Both the position numbers and the translations under genes were made by a program. The notes beneath the pieces are model-generated. The model did not search any database. It saw only the letters and a program-made list of their open reading frames with translations, and was not told the origin of the DNA. From NCBI RefSeq assembly GCF_963678635.1, contig NC_087069.1, positions 40,660,831 through 40,724,830 of the forward strand: a DNA stretch of 64,000 nt, read 5' to 3'. This document shows, piece after piece, positions 35,059-47,365 of this stretch. The stretch comes from Symsagittifera roscoffensis. Lineage: Eukaryota > Xenacoelomorpha > Acoela > Convolutidae. Positions within the stretch are counted from its first letter, which is position 1, and the number at the start of each line of letters is the position of its first letter.

Positions 35059-35412
35059 TTGATAGTTCACCGAGAAAAAATACTGTTCAACTACGATTGC
35101 CAATCGATCCCCTTTTACGAAAATCAGGAAGGATCCATTAGAGATTTAGCAGAGCGAGAAAGTTACTGGAACATTGAGTCGATTGAATCACCAGATTCAA
35201 CAGAGAAAAAAGATGAGGACCAGCAGACGCCCAAAACCCCAATAAAACCGGATATCTTTTCAATCACTCAACATCAGCAGCAGCAAACTTCTTCTGCTTC
35301 TTCTTTTTCCGGCAGTCAAAGTCCCACTGCACCAAAGTTAGTAGCTGAGACACCGCCTATCAATGCTTGCTATGCGACGAAAAAACGCAAACTGCAATTT
35401 AGAGATCTCTGA
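35059..35412 (+). CDS. C-terminal part of a nuclear-signal protein, paralogue of 62305-62949
   Basis: The open frame emerges from the N gap and ends at the TGA 35410-35412. It shares with 62656-62949 the block around YDC.S.P.YENQEG.IRD.AERE.YW, and a tail ending CYA.KKRKLQFR, which looks like a classical nuclear localisation signal. Between these lies a low-complexity Gln/Ser/Pro-rich segment that differs between the copies. The DNA has diverged much more than the protein, which suggests selection on the protein. The N-terminus is missing in the gap. Function unknown; it sits about 1.4 kb before the DNA polymerase gene. Confidence 0.55.
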   Translation: MIVHREKILFNYDCQSIPFYENQEGSIRDLAERESYWNIESIESPDSTEKKDEDQQTPKTPIKPDIFSITQHQQQQTSSASSFSGSQSPTAPKLVAETPPINACYATKKRKLQFRDL

Positions 35413-36851
35413 AAACTCAAAAAAAAAATTTGTTTCCACCGAGAGTGCACCAGTTTGGGGTTTATTATTTAGTTTGATAAGTTTTTTTTATTATTGTGGC
35501 TGAATCTTTGCTTACGTTTTGTTTATGATTTTTCTAATTTAATGTTTGCTCTCTAACTTTTTTTTCAGAAATCTTTGAAAGAATAAAAACTAAACAAAAA
35601 GAAACATATTTAAAATTTTTTTTGTTTTGAAAAAAAATTAAGAGTTTCAAATTTTGTTTGAAACAAACAGTGGTATCAAAAATTATCCTCTGGTTTCGAC
35701 CAGTAGTAGGTGATCAACTTAGCTAATGAAAGTTTGCCTGTATATGCAGCACCTAACAAGTTATTTCTGTTCAAAACCGAAACCAGAAAAAGTATGCAAA
35801 ATTTCGTTTTTTATTTTTTTGTCCAAAAAATGCCAAAAAATTGATTTCGTGAACTGCAACTTTATCTCATACTGTTGCTATAAGGGTATTACGGCTGATG
35901 AAACCCCCAGTTCCTTAATACAACGCTTTTTGAAATGTTATTTTTGAGAAAATCAAAATTCATTAAAATTCATCGTTGGCTAAGTGTCGTTCACTATGAA
36001 GCCGTGCTCAGAAATGGATGAAAACCAATTTTTTTAGACTCAGCGGGGTCGAAAACAAGGCGTAGCCGTCGTTTTTGAGTCTAGGCGGCCACGTTTCAAA
36101 GATATTTGGTGGTTTTTGAAAGGACTGCATATCCACTGAGCCAATGCTCCTCTCAACCCTGCAGTGGAAACCATCTAAAAGTAAAAGCTGAAACACTGCA
36201 AAGGACCCAACAGATACCTGAATCAGTGAACATATACGCCGAATGAATTTAATAAAAACAAGAAAAAATCAAAAAAGAATAAATTGACCTGTTTGGTTTT
36301 TTCGATTTTCAGAAGTTTGACATGAAAAAATTCCCATTATTTAATTTTTAAAAAATTAATGATATGAAGCTTTATCACTTCTTTGACAGCTCAATTGATG
36401 ATTAACTACATTCGGTGTAATGCATTCATTTCACTCTGCTGGGCTTAGGTCTACTCGGGTGAGGTCTTTTTGAATTGAGTGCCGATGAATTGTTTGAAGC
36501 TACACAACTTGTCTAGGAACTTTGTGGGTTAATTCAGAAAATTTGGTTGATTTATGAGACTATTTTATAGGTTTACTTAATGAGCCGAAGTTATTTTCTT
36601 TGATGTATCTGAGAGCATTTGGGCGCACCCTCTCGATTTTATTAATCTAAGCTCCACCTTAGGAAACCACTCCTTGTTTGGCAATTAAGCAAATGATAGA
36701 AAAAGTTTGAAAATCTAAACAGATTTAATAGCAGTCGTTAAAACAAACGGAAAATCACTCGAACTCTTTTGACTTGTAAACCAGTATCTACTTTATTTGA
36801 ACCTAGCTTTCGGAAATATCAAAATTCTCAAAAAAAAACAACCACCTCGCA
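35413..36851. other. spacer before the polymerase gene
   Basis: No gene seen. AT-rich, with short random frames only. It probably contains the polymerase promoter. I did not find a terminal inverted repeat here by eye. Confidence 0.4.
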
Positions 36852-37873
36852 ATGTCTACAAAAGTCGTACCCTGTAATCTCTGCCAAAAAAAACTGAGTG
36901 ACCGGCGAAGCCTCAAAAAACATCTAATGGCTGTTCACAAGATTGATCCTGTGAAAACCGACTACATCTGTGGTCACTGTGAACTAGAGGATAAGTCACT
37001 TCGCGTCATTTGGGAACATGTCGTGGAGCGTCACAAAACAATCGATGAAACGGAAGAAAGAAGAATTTGTCTCTACGACATGAATGTGTTCCAAAATGAT
37101 CGCGCATATGCTGCGCATATGCTAAACGAACACGGTCTGCCAGCATGGGAGGTGAGCCGAGAAATCCTCACTTCTATACAGCCTGAGACAGCTTTTGATG
37201 GAGCAGTCAGGACATACGATATAGTGCCGATGGAAACGGAAGTGGACCTACTAGCGCTATTCGTGACCAAGAGAGACGAAATCGAAGAGCTGATACTTCA
37301 AAATACCATGTATGAGCCTCAGAAAGCTCAATTGTCAGCAGAAGTAACTCTTGAAAAAGAGAAGGCAGATGGCACAGAAGAAGTAATAACCATCTTCGCC
37401 AATTGCAAAATGCTTGCTGTAGACGTTCAAGGATGGACCCAGGACCAATTCTATGATTGCGTAGACCAAATATTGTCTACTGTCCATCAATATGCGTCTC
37501 ATGGTAGTGGCTGGAGAATCCGCAGGATTGATAAGATTGTCCTAAAAATGGTGAAGTCTGCACCGATCAGGGGTTCATCGTACTTGCCACTACCAGCCGA
37601 TCTACTGAAACTCAAACGCTTCTTGTTGAATATTCGCAATTATGAAGACGATCGATGCTTTGAGTACTGCTTCGTTGCTGAGTATCATCGGCAGAACAAT
37701 ATCCCGCTCACTCTTCGTACGATGCAGAGTAAAGAGGAGGAGAAAGCGAGCTTCTATGATTATCGCAGAAACTCAAGAGCGCACGAGCCAACTGGTGATT
37801 TTGTGTACCCAATGGGACTACCGGCTATTGCACGCTTCGAAATTTTGAATGAAGTGCAAGTGAATGTCTTCAG

Positions 37874-38027
37874 GTTAGTTGAAGTTTTAATCAAATTTTT
37901 TTTTTATTGGTGTGAAGCTGTATCTAAGCACATCAGAACAAATGGTTGGCTGCACATTCGTTGAAGAATTATTATTATGATGACATTAAAAATTAGTATA
38001 AAAATATCATTCAAAATTTTTCTCTAG
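37874..38027 (+). other. intron 1 of the polymerase gene
   Basis: 154 bp. Donor CAG|GTTAGT, acceptor TTTCTCTAG, phase 2. Reading frames on each side match across it, and conserved polymerase sequence continues. Confidence 0.8.
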
Positions 38028-40604
38028 GTACAATAAAAAGACTCTTCTACCCCTGAAAGTGTCAAAATATCAGACTAATTTTGTTGTGGATTTGCTGCTT
38101 CTAAACGATATGGGCACGCATCACTACGTCGTGATAAAAGACCTGAACAAGCTAGTGAGCAAAATGCAAAAAAGAAAACTGAGATCGAGAAACATGCTGT
38201 GCCGAAATTGCTTCCACCGGTGTTCATCTCAGGAACGACTTGAGCGCCACCAGTTAATCTGCAAGGGGAACGAACCAGCAATCGTTACCATGCCAAATGT
38301 TGACAAGAGCAGCGTAGGCTTCAAAAACATCGGTGCTCGAAGCTATAGCCCATTCGCGGTTTACTTTGATTTGGAGTCTGTGCTGGAGAAGGTGGAGACG
38401 GTGAGAAATAATCCTAACTGCTCGAGCACAACCGTGATTGAAAAACATAAGCCCAGCAGTTTTTGCCTTGTCGTTGTGGAAGCTGGAAACCCGAAACCTG
38501 CGTTTTTTTCACTTCATCGAGGAGTGGACGCCATGACTAAATTCGTTCGAATGCTGGAAGTATTGGCGCGTGACTTTCATAATAAAAAACGACGATACCC
38601 GAACTACCTCGGAAGCACCACTATTCTTGAAGACAGTGACAAATGCTGGATTTGCGAAGAGGAATTCTCCGAAACTAACGCGAAAGTTTTGGACCATAAT
38701 CATTTCGATGGATCATTCCTCGGATGGGCTCACAACAAATGCAACTTCCTGAGACGTACCATACAATTCACCCCTGTCTTTGCCCACAATCTCCAGAATT
38801 ATGATTTGCACCATGTACTGAAGAGTCTGCAAGATACCAATACCAGAAACACCTTTTCAGTCATTCCTCTCAATGACGAAAAATTTATTTCACTAACAAT
38901 GAAAGTGTGGATTAGATCGTACACTAACGAAAAAGGAAATGTCTATAATGTCTACGAAGAAATCCGTTTTGTGGACAGTTGTAAATTTATGAACAGCTCA
39001 CTCGACGAGCTAGCCCGAAATCTACCCGTGGAAAAGTTCATCTATCTCAATAACCACTTTGCTACCCGACCGGAAGAAGATAAAGCATTGATTCGACAAA
39101 AAGGTTACTTCCCCTACTCGTATGTTGACAGCCATGCAAGATACACAGAAGATGGACTACCTGCACGCGACAAGTGGACCAACACGCTGCAAGGAGGTGT
39201 TGTTAGTGTCAGTGAAAAAGAATACCAACATGCATGGTTAGTGTACACTCGTTTCGGTTGTCAGACTTTGGGCGAATACAGCGATTTGTATCTAACGACT
39301 GATACCTTGATTCTTGCATGCGTTTTTGAAGAGTTTAGACGAGTGTGTTATGAAACATATAAGCTAGATTGTGCTCAATATTTCACGGTTAGCAATCTCT
39401 CAGGGGATGCATTTTTGCGAACATGCAAGGCTGACCTCCATTTGCTCACTAATAGGGAGCACTTGGATATGGCAGAAAACCTGATCAGGGGGGGGCATTG
39501 CAAGTGTGTTTGAAAAAAGACTTGTTTCCGCCAACAATAAATTTGTGAAAAATTACGACCCTAAACAGCCTAACACTTTCCTCTTCATGATAGACGCGAA
39601 CAATTTATACGGCGGGATTATGGAAAAATTTCCTCTTCCACTTAACTCATTCGAGTTTAATGACCAAGTTACTATAGCCGAAATTCTCAACACGAGCAGA
39701 GAATCCGAAATTGGATACATTTTGGACGTCGATCTTTTATACCCCGATCATTTGCATGATGCACATTCGGATTACCCACTCGCCCCAACAAAATAAGTTG
39801 TGTCCAAAATGTGGCTCAGTGAGCTTCAATTGGACATGTTGAAAAAAATGAACATTTCGGATAAAGTGGGCACTACGCCGAAGCTCATACAAAACTTCTT
39901 TCCAAAGAAAAACTATACTGTACACTACCTAACACTTCAGCTCTATGTCAAACTTGGTTTGAAAATTGAAAAAGTTAATCGAGTACTGCAGTTTAGACAA
40001 GAAAAATTTATTGCACCATATGTTCAGTTGAACACTGAGCTCAAAAAAAAAGCTACTACCAAGTTTGAACAAGATTTCTTCAAGCAAATAATAAATAGTG
40101 CGTTTGGAAAATTCTGCGAATCAAAAAAGAATCGACTTATTGTAGATATTGTTCGCAATGCTGAAGAACTGCAAAATTTATCAAGGAAAAAAAGATTTAG
40201 CAGTATAAAAATTATTGACCAACACTTGGTATCTGTAACCTCAAAACCTGTGAACATTAACTGGGATAAGCCCACAATTGTTGGTGCAACGATACTAGAT
40301 TTGGCACAATTTTACATGTTCCAGTTCTATTACAACATAATCAAGAAAAATTTTGACGCAACTCTTTTATATTCGGACATTGATTCGTTCCTGTATGAAA
40401 TCCGCAGCAAAGATCTCTACAAGGAAATTGAGAAAAACCATGAACTGCGAAATCATTTTGACTTTTCAAGTCTACCAGTCACCCACCCCCTCTACACCAA
40501 CGAGAATTTGCGCGTTACCCTGAAATTCAAGGACGAGTTTGCTGGGGAGATCATACAGGAGTACGTCGGACTAAAACCCAAACTGTACAGCATTATTTCT
40601 TCGA

Positions 40605-40784
40605 GTAAGTTTCTTTTTCTTTTCTTTTACCATTTTGCAATTACCATTTTAGAAAAGGGCAACAAAAACAAATCATAATAAGATAATGTAGTGAGGGTTG
40701 GGGGGGGGGGAATGGAGGTATTTATGTGGAAAAGAGAAAAAACTGTTAAAAATTTGAAGTAAATTGATTGTATTTTTGTTTTAG
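40605..40784 (+). other. intron 2 of the polymerase gene
   Basis: 180 bp. Donor CGA|GTAAGT, acceptor TTGTTTTAG, phase 1. The frame downstream continues into the conserved C-terminal part (DNKRYI, SPFGHKR). Confidence 0.8.
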
Positions 40785-41719
40785 ACATGGACAAAAAAAG
40801 CGCTAAAGGTATTTCTAAATTTTCAAAAATGGAGCTAACCCATAATAAGTTTAAACAAACATTGACTTACTGTTCGTTGGTCCGGTCAGAAAATGTGAGG
40901 ATAAATTCTTGCAATCACAATTTACAAACCTTAATAACGAATAAAATTTCCCTGAGCGCATTTGACAATAAGCGCTATATACATGCCGACAGAGTAACTA
41001 CTAGTCCTTTCGGACATAAACGTTTGCGTGAGGATATGTTCATAAGAGAAATTGGGCGCACCATGGAGGACTGGGGCGAATACGACGTAGACGACGACGC
41101 CGTGGTCCCAACTCCCACCGATAACGGAAGTAGGGAGGATTTGGCTGAAGCTATAGAAGCGCAGGGTGGGTATTATGTGGATATTTTTACTCTACCAGAT
41201 ATGGGGTTCAACCAACCCACATACACTGATCAAGAGCTAGAACAGGATTTGGTAGATTTCGACCAGCTAAGTGAGCAAAATGAGTCAGAACCAGCAGCGT
41301 ACAACTGCCCCTATTTGGACATTGAAGCTCGGGAAGAAAACGAGCGGGAAGAAATTAGACCACCTAAACGGCGGCGGTGCTTAAATCGACGTGCTTTTAT
41401 ATTAGACGATTCTGACTAAATAACTTCTGATTATAAATGTAAATGATTCGCTTTATAGTACTTTTCATTCAGGAAATTAAGCTTTTCAAAATTGTTCTTT
41501 TGACCGAAAAGTGAAATAATCAACAACTCTAATTGTGAGGGGAGGGGGGTATACAAAACAACAATATAAACTTACCAATATCACAGCATTTTATTTAATT
41601 CCACACGTGGCGATAAAGATTACAAAATAATCCACAATATAACGCGCGCAGTAAAGTTTGATCTGTCAAAGTCAAAGGGAAAACATGCACCAACCAAAAT
41701 TTAATTCCTTCCCGTTTCC

Positions 41720-41878
41720 ATAAAGTGGCTAGAAAATTACCAATTTTAACCCCCCTTAAAACATGCGTGCCCGAAAAAGTAGGGGCTTTAACCCCTTTGG
41801 GGGTTAAAAGTGGTAAGTACAACGGCACATCGAAAAAAAGGGGGGGTTAAAAGTGGTCATTGTCCTAGCCACTTTTAC
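41720..41878. mobile_element. MITE-like element, ~160 bp
   Basis: The ends TAAAGTGGCTAG... and ...CTAGCCACTTTTA are imperfect inverted repeats of about 36 bp, each running inward to TTTTAACCCCCC or its complement. A smaller hairpin (TTAACCCC/GGGGTTAA) sits inside. TA at both edges could be the target duplication. Confidence 0.55.
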
Positions 41879-42614
41879 TATACTACTAATCTTGAAAAAA
41901 TGTTCTTTAATTCCATTTATCCTACAGAAAGTTCCACTATATCTGAAGTTATACGTAAAATTATATCCATCAATTCATAGTAAAATTTACCATGCTCATA
42001 TTACATATTTTCCGACGCGAGGCCTTAAAATCTGAGTGGCTTAAATTGTTCATGGAAAATTTTGAGATTGGATGTTAATTTAGGTTACTTAGGGATGGAA
42101 AAATGAACTTATCGTGTTAATTTAGAAAGGGTTTCAGGCAGAAGTTTTTGAAAAAAATTTGTTAATTTAATCTAAATTCAAACCATCTGCGCTTTTTCTT
42201 ATTTCAACTATAACCTTTTTATTTTTTTTGCTCAAACGCAAGATTGAGTGAGAAAAATTTTCCAATTGTTGTTGTTTTTCACAAAGGCCAAGCATATTTC
42301 ATCTTCCATTCTCTCCATTTTTTCATGGACTTTTTATTTTTTAAGAAATTGCCCCAAACATCATTCCAGTCAAAACCAAAATTTTTTTTAGACAATATGT
42401 AAAACAGAGTTGAACCCAATTAAAGCACTCTCTAATCATTTGCAAAGAATTTTTTCCGGATTTTTAGTCATTAGCTTATGTCGATATGCTGAAATTTTCC
42501 TGAAGAAGGACTACAAAGTATTGAGAAGCATGTAATTATGATAGCTTGTTTTCAGCTGTAGATAATTTTAATTTAGCCTAGAAGAGACACATCGGATAAA
42601 AGTCTGCGTGTCCA

Positions 42615-42987
42615 GACAATTCGGCCAAAGACAATTCAGCCGATTTGAAATTCAGACAATTCAGCCAAAAAGATGCAGACAATTCAGCCAAAGAACATTC
42701 AGCCAATAATAGTGACCGCCGCAGTCGCGCCAACTTGTTGCGAGCTTGCCAACAGAGGGTAGGACTCTATACAAAATTTAGAGCCGGTTATCGCTGCGAA
42801 GCGGCGACGCGCGCGTAGCGCGCCCAACGGCGACCTTAAACCGAGAAATAACTCCAATTCCGATTTTTTTTCTGTCGAATCTAGTGTTTTGTAAACTGTC
42901 TGAATTGTCCTTGGCTGAATTGTCTGTATATTTCGGGCTGAATTGGCTGAATTTCCAATTGGCTGAATGGTCTTTGGCCGAATTGTC
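42615..42987. mobile_element. non-autonomous element with reiterated terminal motifs
   Basis: GACAATTCGGCCAAAGAC at the left and its reverse complement at 42970-42987 form the ends. Variants of GACAATTCAGCCAA repeat four to five times inside each end in opposite orientation. The core (42715-42840) is GC-rich (GCGGCGACGCGCGCGTAGCG), unlike the surroundings. There is no coding capacity. Confidence 0.65.
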
Positions 42988-43977
42988 AGTGCGCCAAAAA
43001 TCTGATATATAATTGTTACAAAAAATGTTACAAAAAAGAATATATTCAAATAATTGCTACAAAAATTGCCGTTATTTCTCATCAACCTAAGACAAAATAC
43101 TCCAAATATATTAGATTTGTCTATTACAGGCTGCTCATCTGGTTAGAAATTTGAAAAGCTGTTTTAATGTTTCTTCCCTGAAAACATTGAAATTAAACGC
43201 ATGCATTTTTACGACACAAAAGTATGAAACTTCAAGTACTTACCAAGGTCTGTAACCAATGGCCGTTTTGACTTGTTATCTTGTTTCAAAGCTCAGAAAA
43301 CACTTGGATTTTGTTGAAATAATGATAAAAAGTACTATTCTACCATTCATTGTTAAATTTTCTCATTGATCTTAAATTTCAAATTAACGGAGAAAAAAAT
43401 ACCAACCTCGGGTTGAAGTTTCCATGAAGTCTGGCAATGTCTCAGTTTTTAGTCTTTCAGTCTAAGTCTTTAATTTTAATTTTTTGGCATCCATGATTCT
43501 TCTAGTGTACAGAAAAGTGTACGGTGCACCTGAACTACAAAAAATAGAAGCAACTTATTTTGATGATTCACCGTTGAACCATTCCTGAAAAAAAAATTAA
43601 ACTTTTTTTCCCATGTACAGAGAAGTATCCGTCACAACTTTGCTCTAACCAGAAATCCAACGTTTTTTTTATAAGTTTTTCTGCTCCAGCGACATAAATT
43701 GTACGACCCAGAGCTAGCTCATCAATCAAAAATTTCCTTATTATAGCTGATACCTCAATGAAAAAAATTTGGTCACTTATCTGAATTGTATTCTTTTATA
43801 ATAGTCGTGCAATCAGAGTTTCATCGTTGCGCCATCGATTTGCTTGAAAATGAATTAAAAAATGTTGAACACTGATAACAATTGACGCGCTTATTTAAAA
43901 CATAGTTAAATTATGTTTTATGAATTGGTATTTAAGCCAGTCGAAGTGTTAACCAGCCGAAAAAAAGGTAAACATTA
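42988..43977. other. no gene seen
   Basis: AT-rich non-coding sequence between two mobile element remnants. Confidence 0.4.
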
Positions 43978-44854
43978 AACAGGGTGTCCCAAAAAAGGAT
44001 ACCAACTGGAGTATTTCGACAATTTCTTGATCAATTTCTTGAAAATTTGCACACATACCTTGCAGCCCAAGACACACGTTGTGTAATGTCCGATAATTTT
44101 TTTTTCTTCAAAACGGAATAAAACTGCCGCCTTTCTCACTCTACCAAAAAGATTTCACGAAAAAATTGTTTTAACATTCATTCAGAGAAAACTTCATTCA
44201 GGGAAACCAGACAAAAGAAAACGGATTTACTTGTTTGAGTTTTTGAGAGTCTGATTTATACTCCAGTTGCACCTCCCTCAGCTTGTGCGCCATTTAGTTG
44301 CAGACATCTTATAGGTCGTTTTTGTATTTCAAAAACCACTTTCCTCAGCGTTCTTCTTTGAAGCTTCATCGCCAAAAATTCTCGGATAATTTTCCTTTTA
44401 TGGTCATCCAAAGTCGCCAAACGATCTCCTTTGTAGACTCTAAATTTCATTGTGCCGCACAGAAAAAAAATCACATGGTGTCAAATCTCACAGGGGAAGC
44501 AGAGTGCTACAACTCGAAAACTACAAATACGCTGCAGCGTTGCTTTCACAGTATCTGTTCGATGCGCTGTGGCACCATAGAACCGATAACACTCTGCAGT
44601 TGTTTCATTTTCGTTTCAGCTGTAAATCTGCATAAGATCAGTAAAAATAGAGTTTTCGATAAAGGCAGTGTATTCGTCGCCGTTCGAATTGCCATCTATA
44701 AAAAATGGTCTAACTTTGGCGGAATTTTTTTGTTCACCAATGTGTCAGCGTTATTATTAAAAAAAAAAAATTATGTGCCTTAGGCTGCTGTTCGAAATTT
44801 CACGAAAAAAATATTTGTTAATTCCAGTTGGGATCCTTTTTGCAACACCCCGTA
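43978..44854 (-). mobile_element. mariner-like element remnant, internally deleted
   Basis: Inverted ends of about 28 bp (AACAGGGTGTCCC...AAAGGATACCAACTGG and its imperfect complement) with TA on both sides. The minus-strand frame 44474-44256 resembles the transposase C-terminus (FRVYKGDRLATLDDHKRKIIRE, then a basic helix and CLQLNGAQAEGG). At 877 bp it is shorter than a full mariner (about 1.3 kb), and the catalytic part is absent or unreadable. Confidence 0.7.
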
Positions 44855-44856
44855 TA

Positions 44857-47365
44857 ATTGTTGTGTAACAGTTACGTTAAAGTTACGAAAGATAAGCAAA
44901 TTTCATTCATATGATGTAATTTTTTGACTGGTTTACATACTCTGCGCATTTTCAGTTGGTTTATACTACGGCTGGTTTATTTACTCTCAATACATTCCTT
45001 GAAAAACTAGAACACTACAGCAAGCGTGACAAATTTTTGACTTGCAAGGCAAACTTAACCCTAGATACTATTAATTGAGTGTATTTAAGTTTAGTGTATT
45101 ATTGATTCAGCAATTGAAAGCGCACCTGGATATTTTTATTGTGCTGAAAAATTTTCGTTGAAATTAGGTTTTCAATTGGTGCTCTTTAATAAAGCTGAAT
45201 GAAAAATAACAAGATTGAGTTTAAACCTAATTTCACAAGCCAAATCATTCCAACACTTGAAAACTATAAAAAAAGTTGACTGATAAGCGTCACTGTTTCG
45301 GTTGTGATGAAAAAACAAACCCATTTTTTCAAAGGGTGCTCGACTTTTATAGCAAATCAGTTTAAAAAGATAATCCTCTTTTAATGTTATAAATGGTAGT
45401 CACGTACCAATCAAAAATCCCGGGGTAAATGAGCGGTGGGAGAGCAGTGAACTGATAGGAGCAGCGAAAAAACCTTATGGATGAAAATCTTAACTAAAGT
45501 TTTTATAAAACTGATCTATCGCAGTCGTTCCAACTCGTATCTGCCATAACCGATAAAAAGGATTCGTTTATTTAATTATGCGCAAAAGTTTTCTAAGAAA
45601 TCAAATGGAGAAATGTACAGTTTTCCCCATAACGCAGTACAGGGACAAAATTCCCCACAAAGGAGTTAAAAATGAGATTTGAGAATTTAAGTGGAGACAG
45701 TTCTTGTTCTTTTTTGTCTTGTTTAATAAAATGAATTTACACCTGTAAAAAGAAGGTATAACTTCTAACCATTTTATCTTGCCAAGTGAAAAGTGTCCAG
45801 TCATATTCAATTAGTTAATTCTGGGTCAAACTAATATTTTAACTTGGACGGCAAATTTTTAAATTAAGTTTTTCTGTGAGTCTAAGGCGAATAGATTAGT
45901 AAGATTTCCATTTTGTTAAACTCTTTATTTGTTGTTTTTTTTCAGACAAACACAAATATTAAAAAAACTCAATTTTTTTTGAATTTTGATCAATGACAAA
46001 AAATTTAGTAACACAGCTGTCTCATATGAGAGAGTATCTAAAGTAGAAATTACCCAAATTTTTTGTGAATAAATGTAATTGAACCCACGGTACGTAGATG
46101 CTGCAATTTGTACTAGCAACATCTTTTTCAAGCAATTTTTTTATGTACCTTCCGTTTTCTCTACAACTACTAGAAACTGGTGGTTGAAATTTTACTTCAG
46201 GTGGATAGAACTGTTTTCGGATTTTAATAGAATAAAACACAGTAAAAAGCTGGCTATTTTATTAGGTCGGCTATTTTATCAGAAAGCAAACAGCAGAAGC
46301 CTTTTGAAAGATTTGATTTGACAGTATTCCTGTAACACTAAGGATCAAAGCTAGGCACTCATATAGTTTATCTCTTACTTAAAAAACAATGCAAGGAACT
46401 AGTCAACTACCAAAAAAATTTGACTCAGATTATGGCGTTTTACTAAGCAAACTATAGATTTGTCAGTCAACTTCAGTCTGCAAGCTTAAAGAAATTTTTC
46501 TTCTTTTTATATGAAAGGATATCTATAAGAGAACTAGCTTAGATTCTTACTTTTCCAACGAAAAATTTTAAGTTCAAAATGTCCAACTGCTTCTGCTGCT
46601 CACTGGGACTATTTAGTACTAAGAATACCTCTCTGACGCTTTCTGGTTAAATGGTTAATTTCTACCTTGAAAACAATTTCTAAAAAAAATTTTAAACTTA
46701 CGGGCGGTATGAAAATTTTATCTATTCTATGTTGCTTAAACTCAAACACTTTTTCTTATGTGTGGCAATTTTTTCCGCAATCAAAATCGTTTCAAAACTA
46801 ATGGAGCAAGCTAACGGCAATGTAGTCGTGATTTCATTTCAATCAGTTGGTCCTTTCTTTTAAGTTTCAAAGGTTTAAAAAAAATAACACTAGATAAGAA
46901 ACATACCCTCTTTGTGCTTGACATTGCTTTTGGAGAAGTTTTCAAGAACAAGTTTTTTCCTCAAGATTTGTTTTCTTGCTGAATAAAAACTTTTCAGATT
47001 CTTTTAGCCTCAGTCGAAACATTAAGCGCTGAGCCCTGATACGAGCAGGCATGCTGATATTCTGTTTTCAGAGAAACATAAAACTGTTGGATAGGAAAGT
47101 TATTCAAAGTTTGCTCAACAAGATATTTTGTGTCAGATTACAAATCATACATACACATATTGTCATTTCTATTCGCGTGCAAACCTACAAAATTTAATCA
47201 GACGAACGATAGGCCGGCAATTTCCTCGCATTCAAACATTTTCAATTCGAATGAAACGAAAGATACTGGTCGGATTTAAATCAAATATATTTGCGGTCTC
47301 AAGAGTAGTAGTTACTTCAATGTACTACATGGCTTGAAAAAAAACTAATTTTTTTTTTTAAAAAA
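44857..47365. other. no gene seen
   Basis: AT-rich, only short random frames on both strands. I found no domain, RNA gene or clear repeat. Confidence 0.4.

Larger units (their letters stand above)
36852..41419 (+). pseudogene. Polinton protein-primed DNA polymerase B, two introns, two breaks
   Basis: From ATG 36852 the first exon has two C2H2 zinc fingers (C8, C11, H24, H29 and C40, C43, H56, H61). After intron 1 come a C2HC finger, exonuclease motif I (YFDLES near 38362), an endonuclease VII-like Cys/His cluster inserted in the exonuclease domain (CWIC to HNKCN, 38644-38752), exo II (HNLQNYDLHH near 38785) and exo III (YSDLYLTTD near 39277). The polymerase motifs follow: A (DANNLYGG, ~39593), B (NSAFGKFCE, ~40095) and C (YSDIDS, ~40370). 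After intron 2 the conserved C-terminus and a KRRR tail end at 41419. A frameshift occurs at a G8 run (39488-39495) and a TAA interrupts at 39794-39796. Role: replication of the element from protein-primed ends. The breaks may be decay or assembly errors. Confidence 0.88.

Noticed and set aside
34720-35141. Open frames running through the N gap
   Set aside because: Ns carry no coding information; only the part after 35052 was used.
44298-44783. 161-codon plus-strand frame over the mariner remnant
   Set aside because: It is the shadow of the minus-strand transposase remnant.
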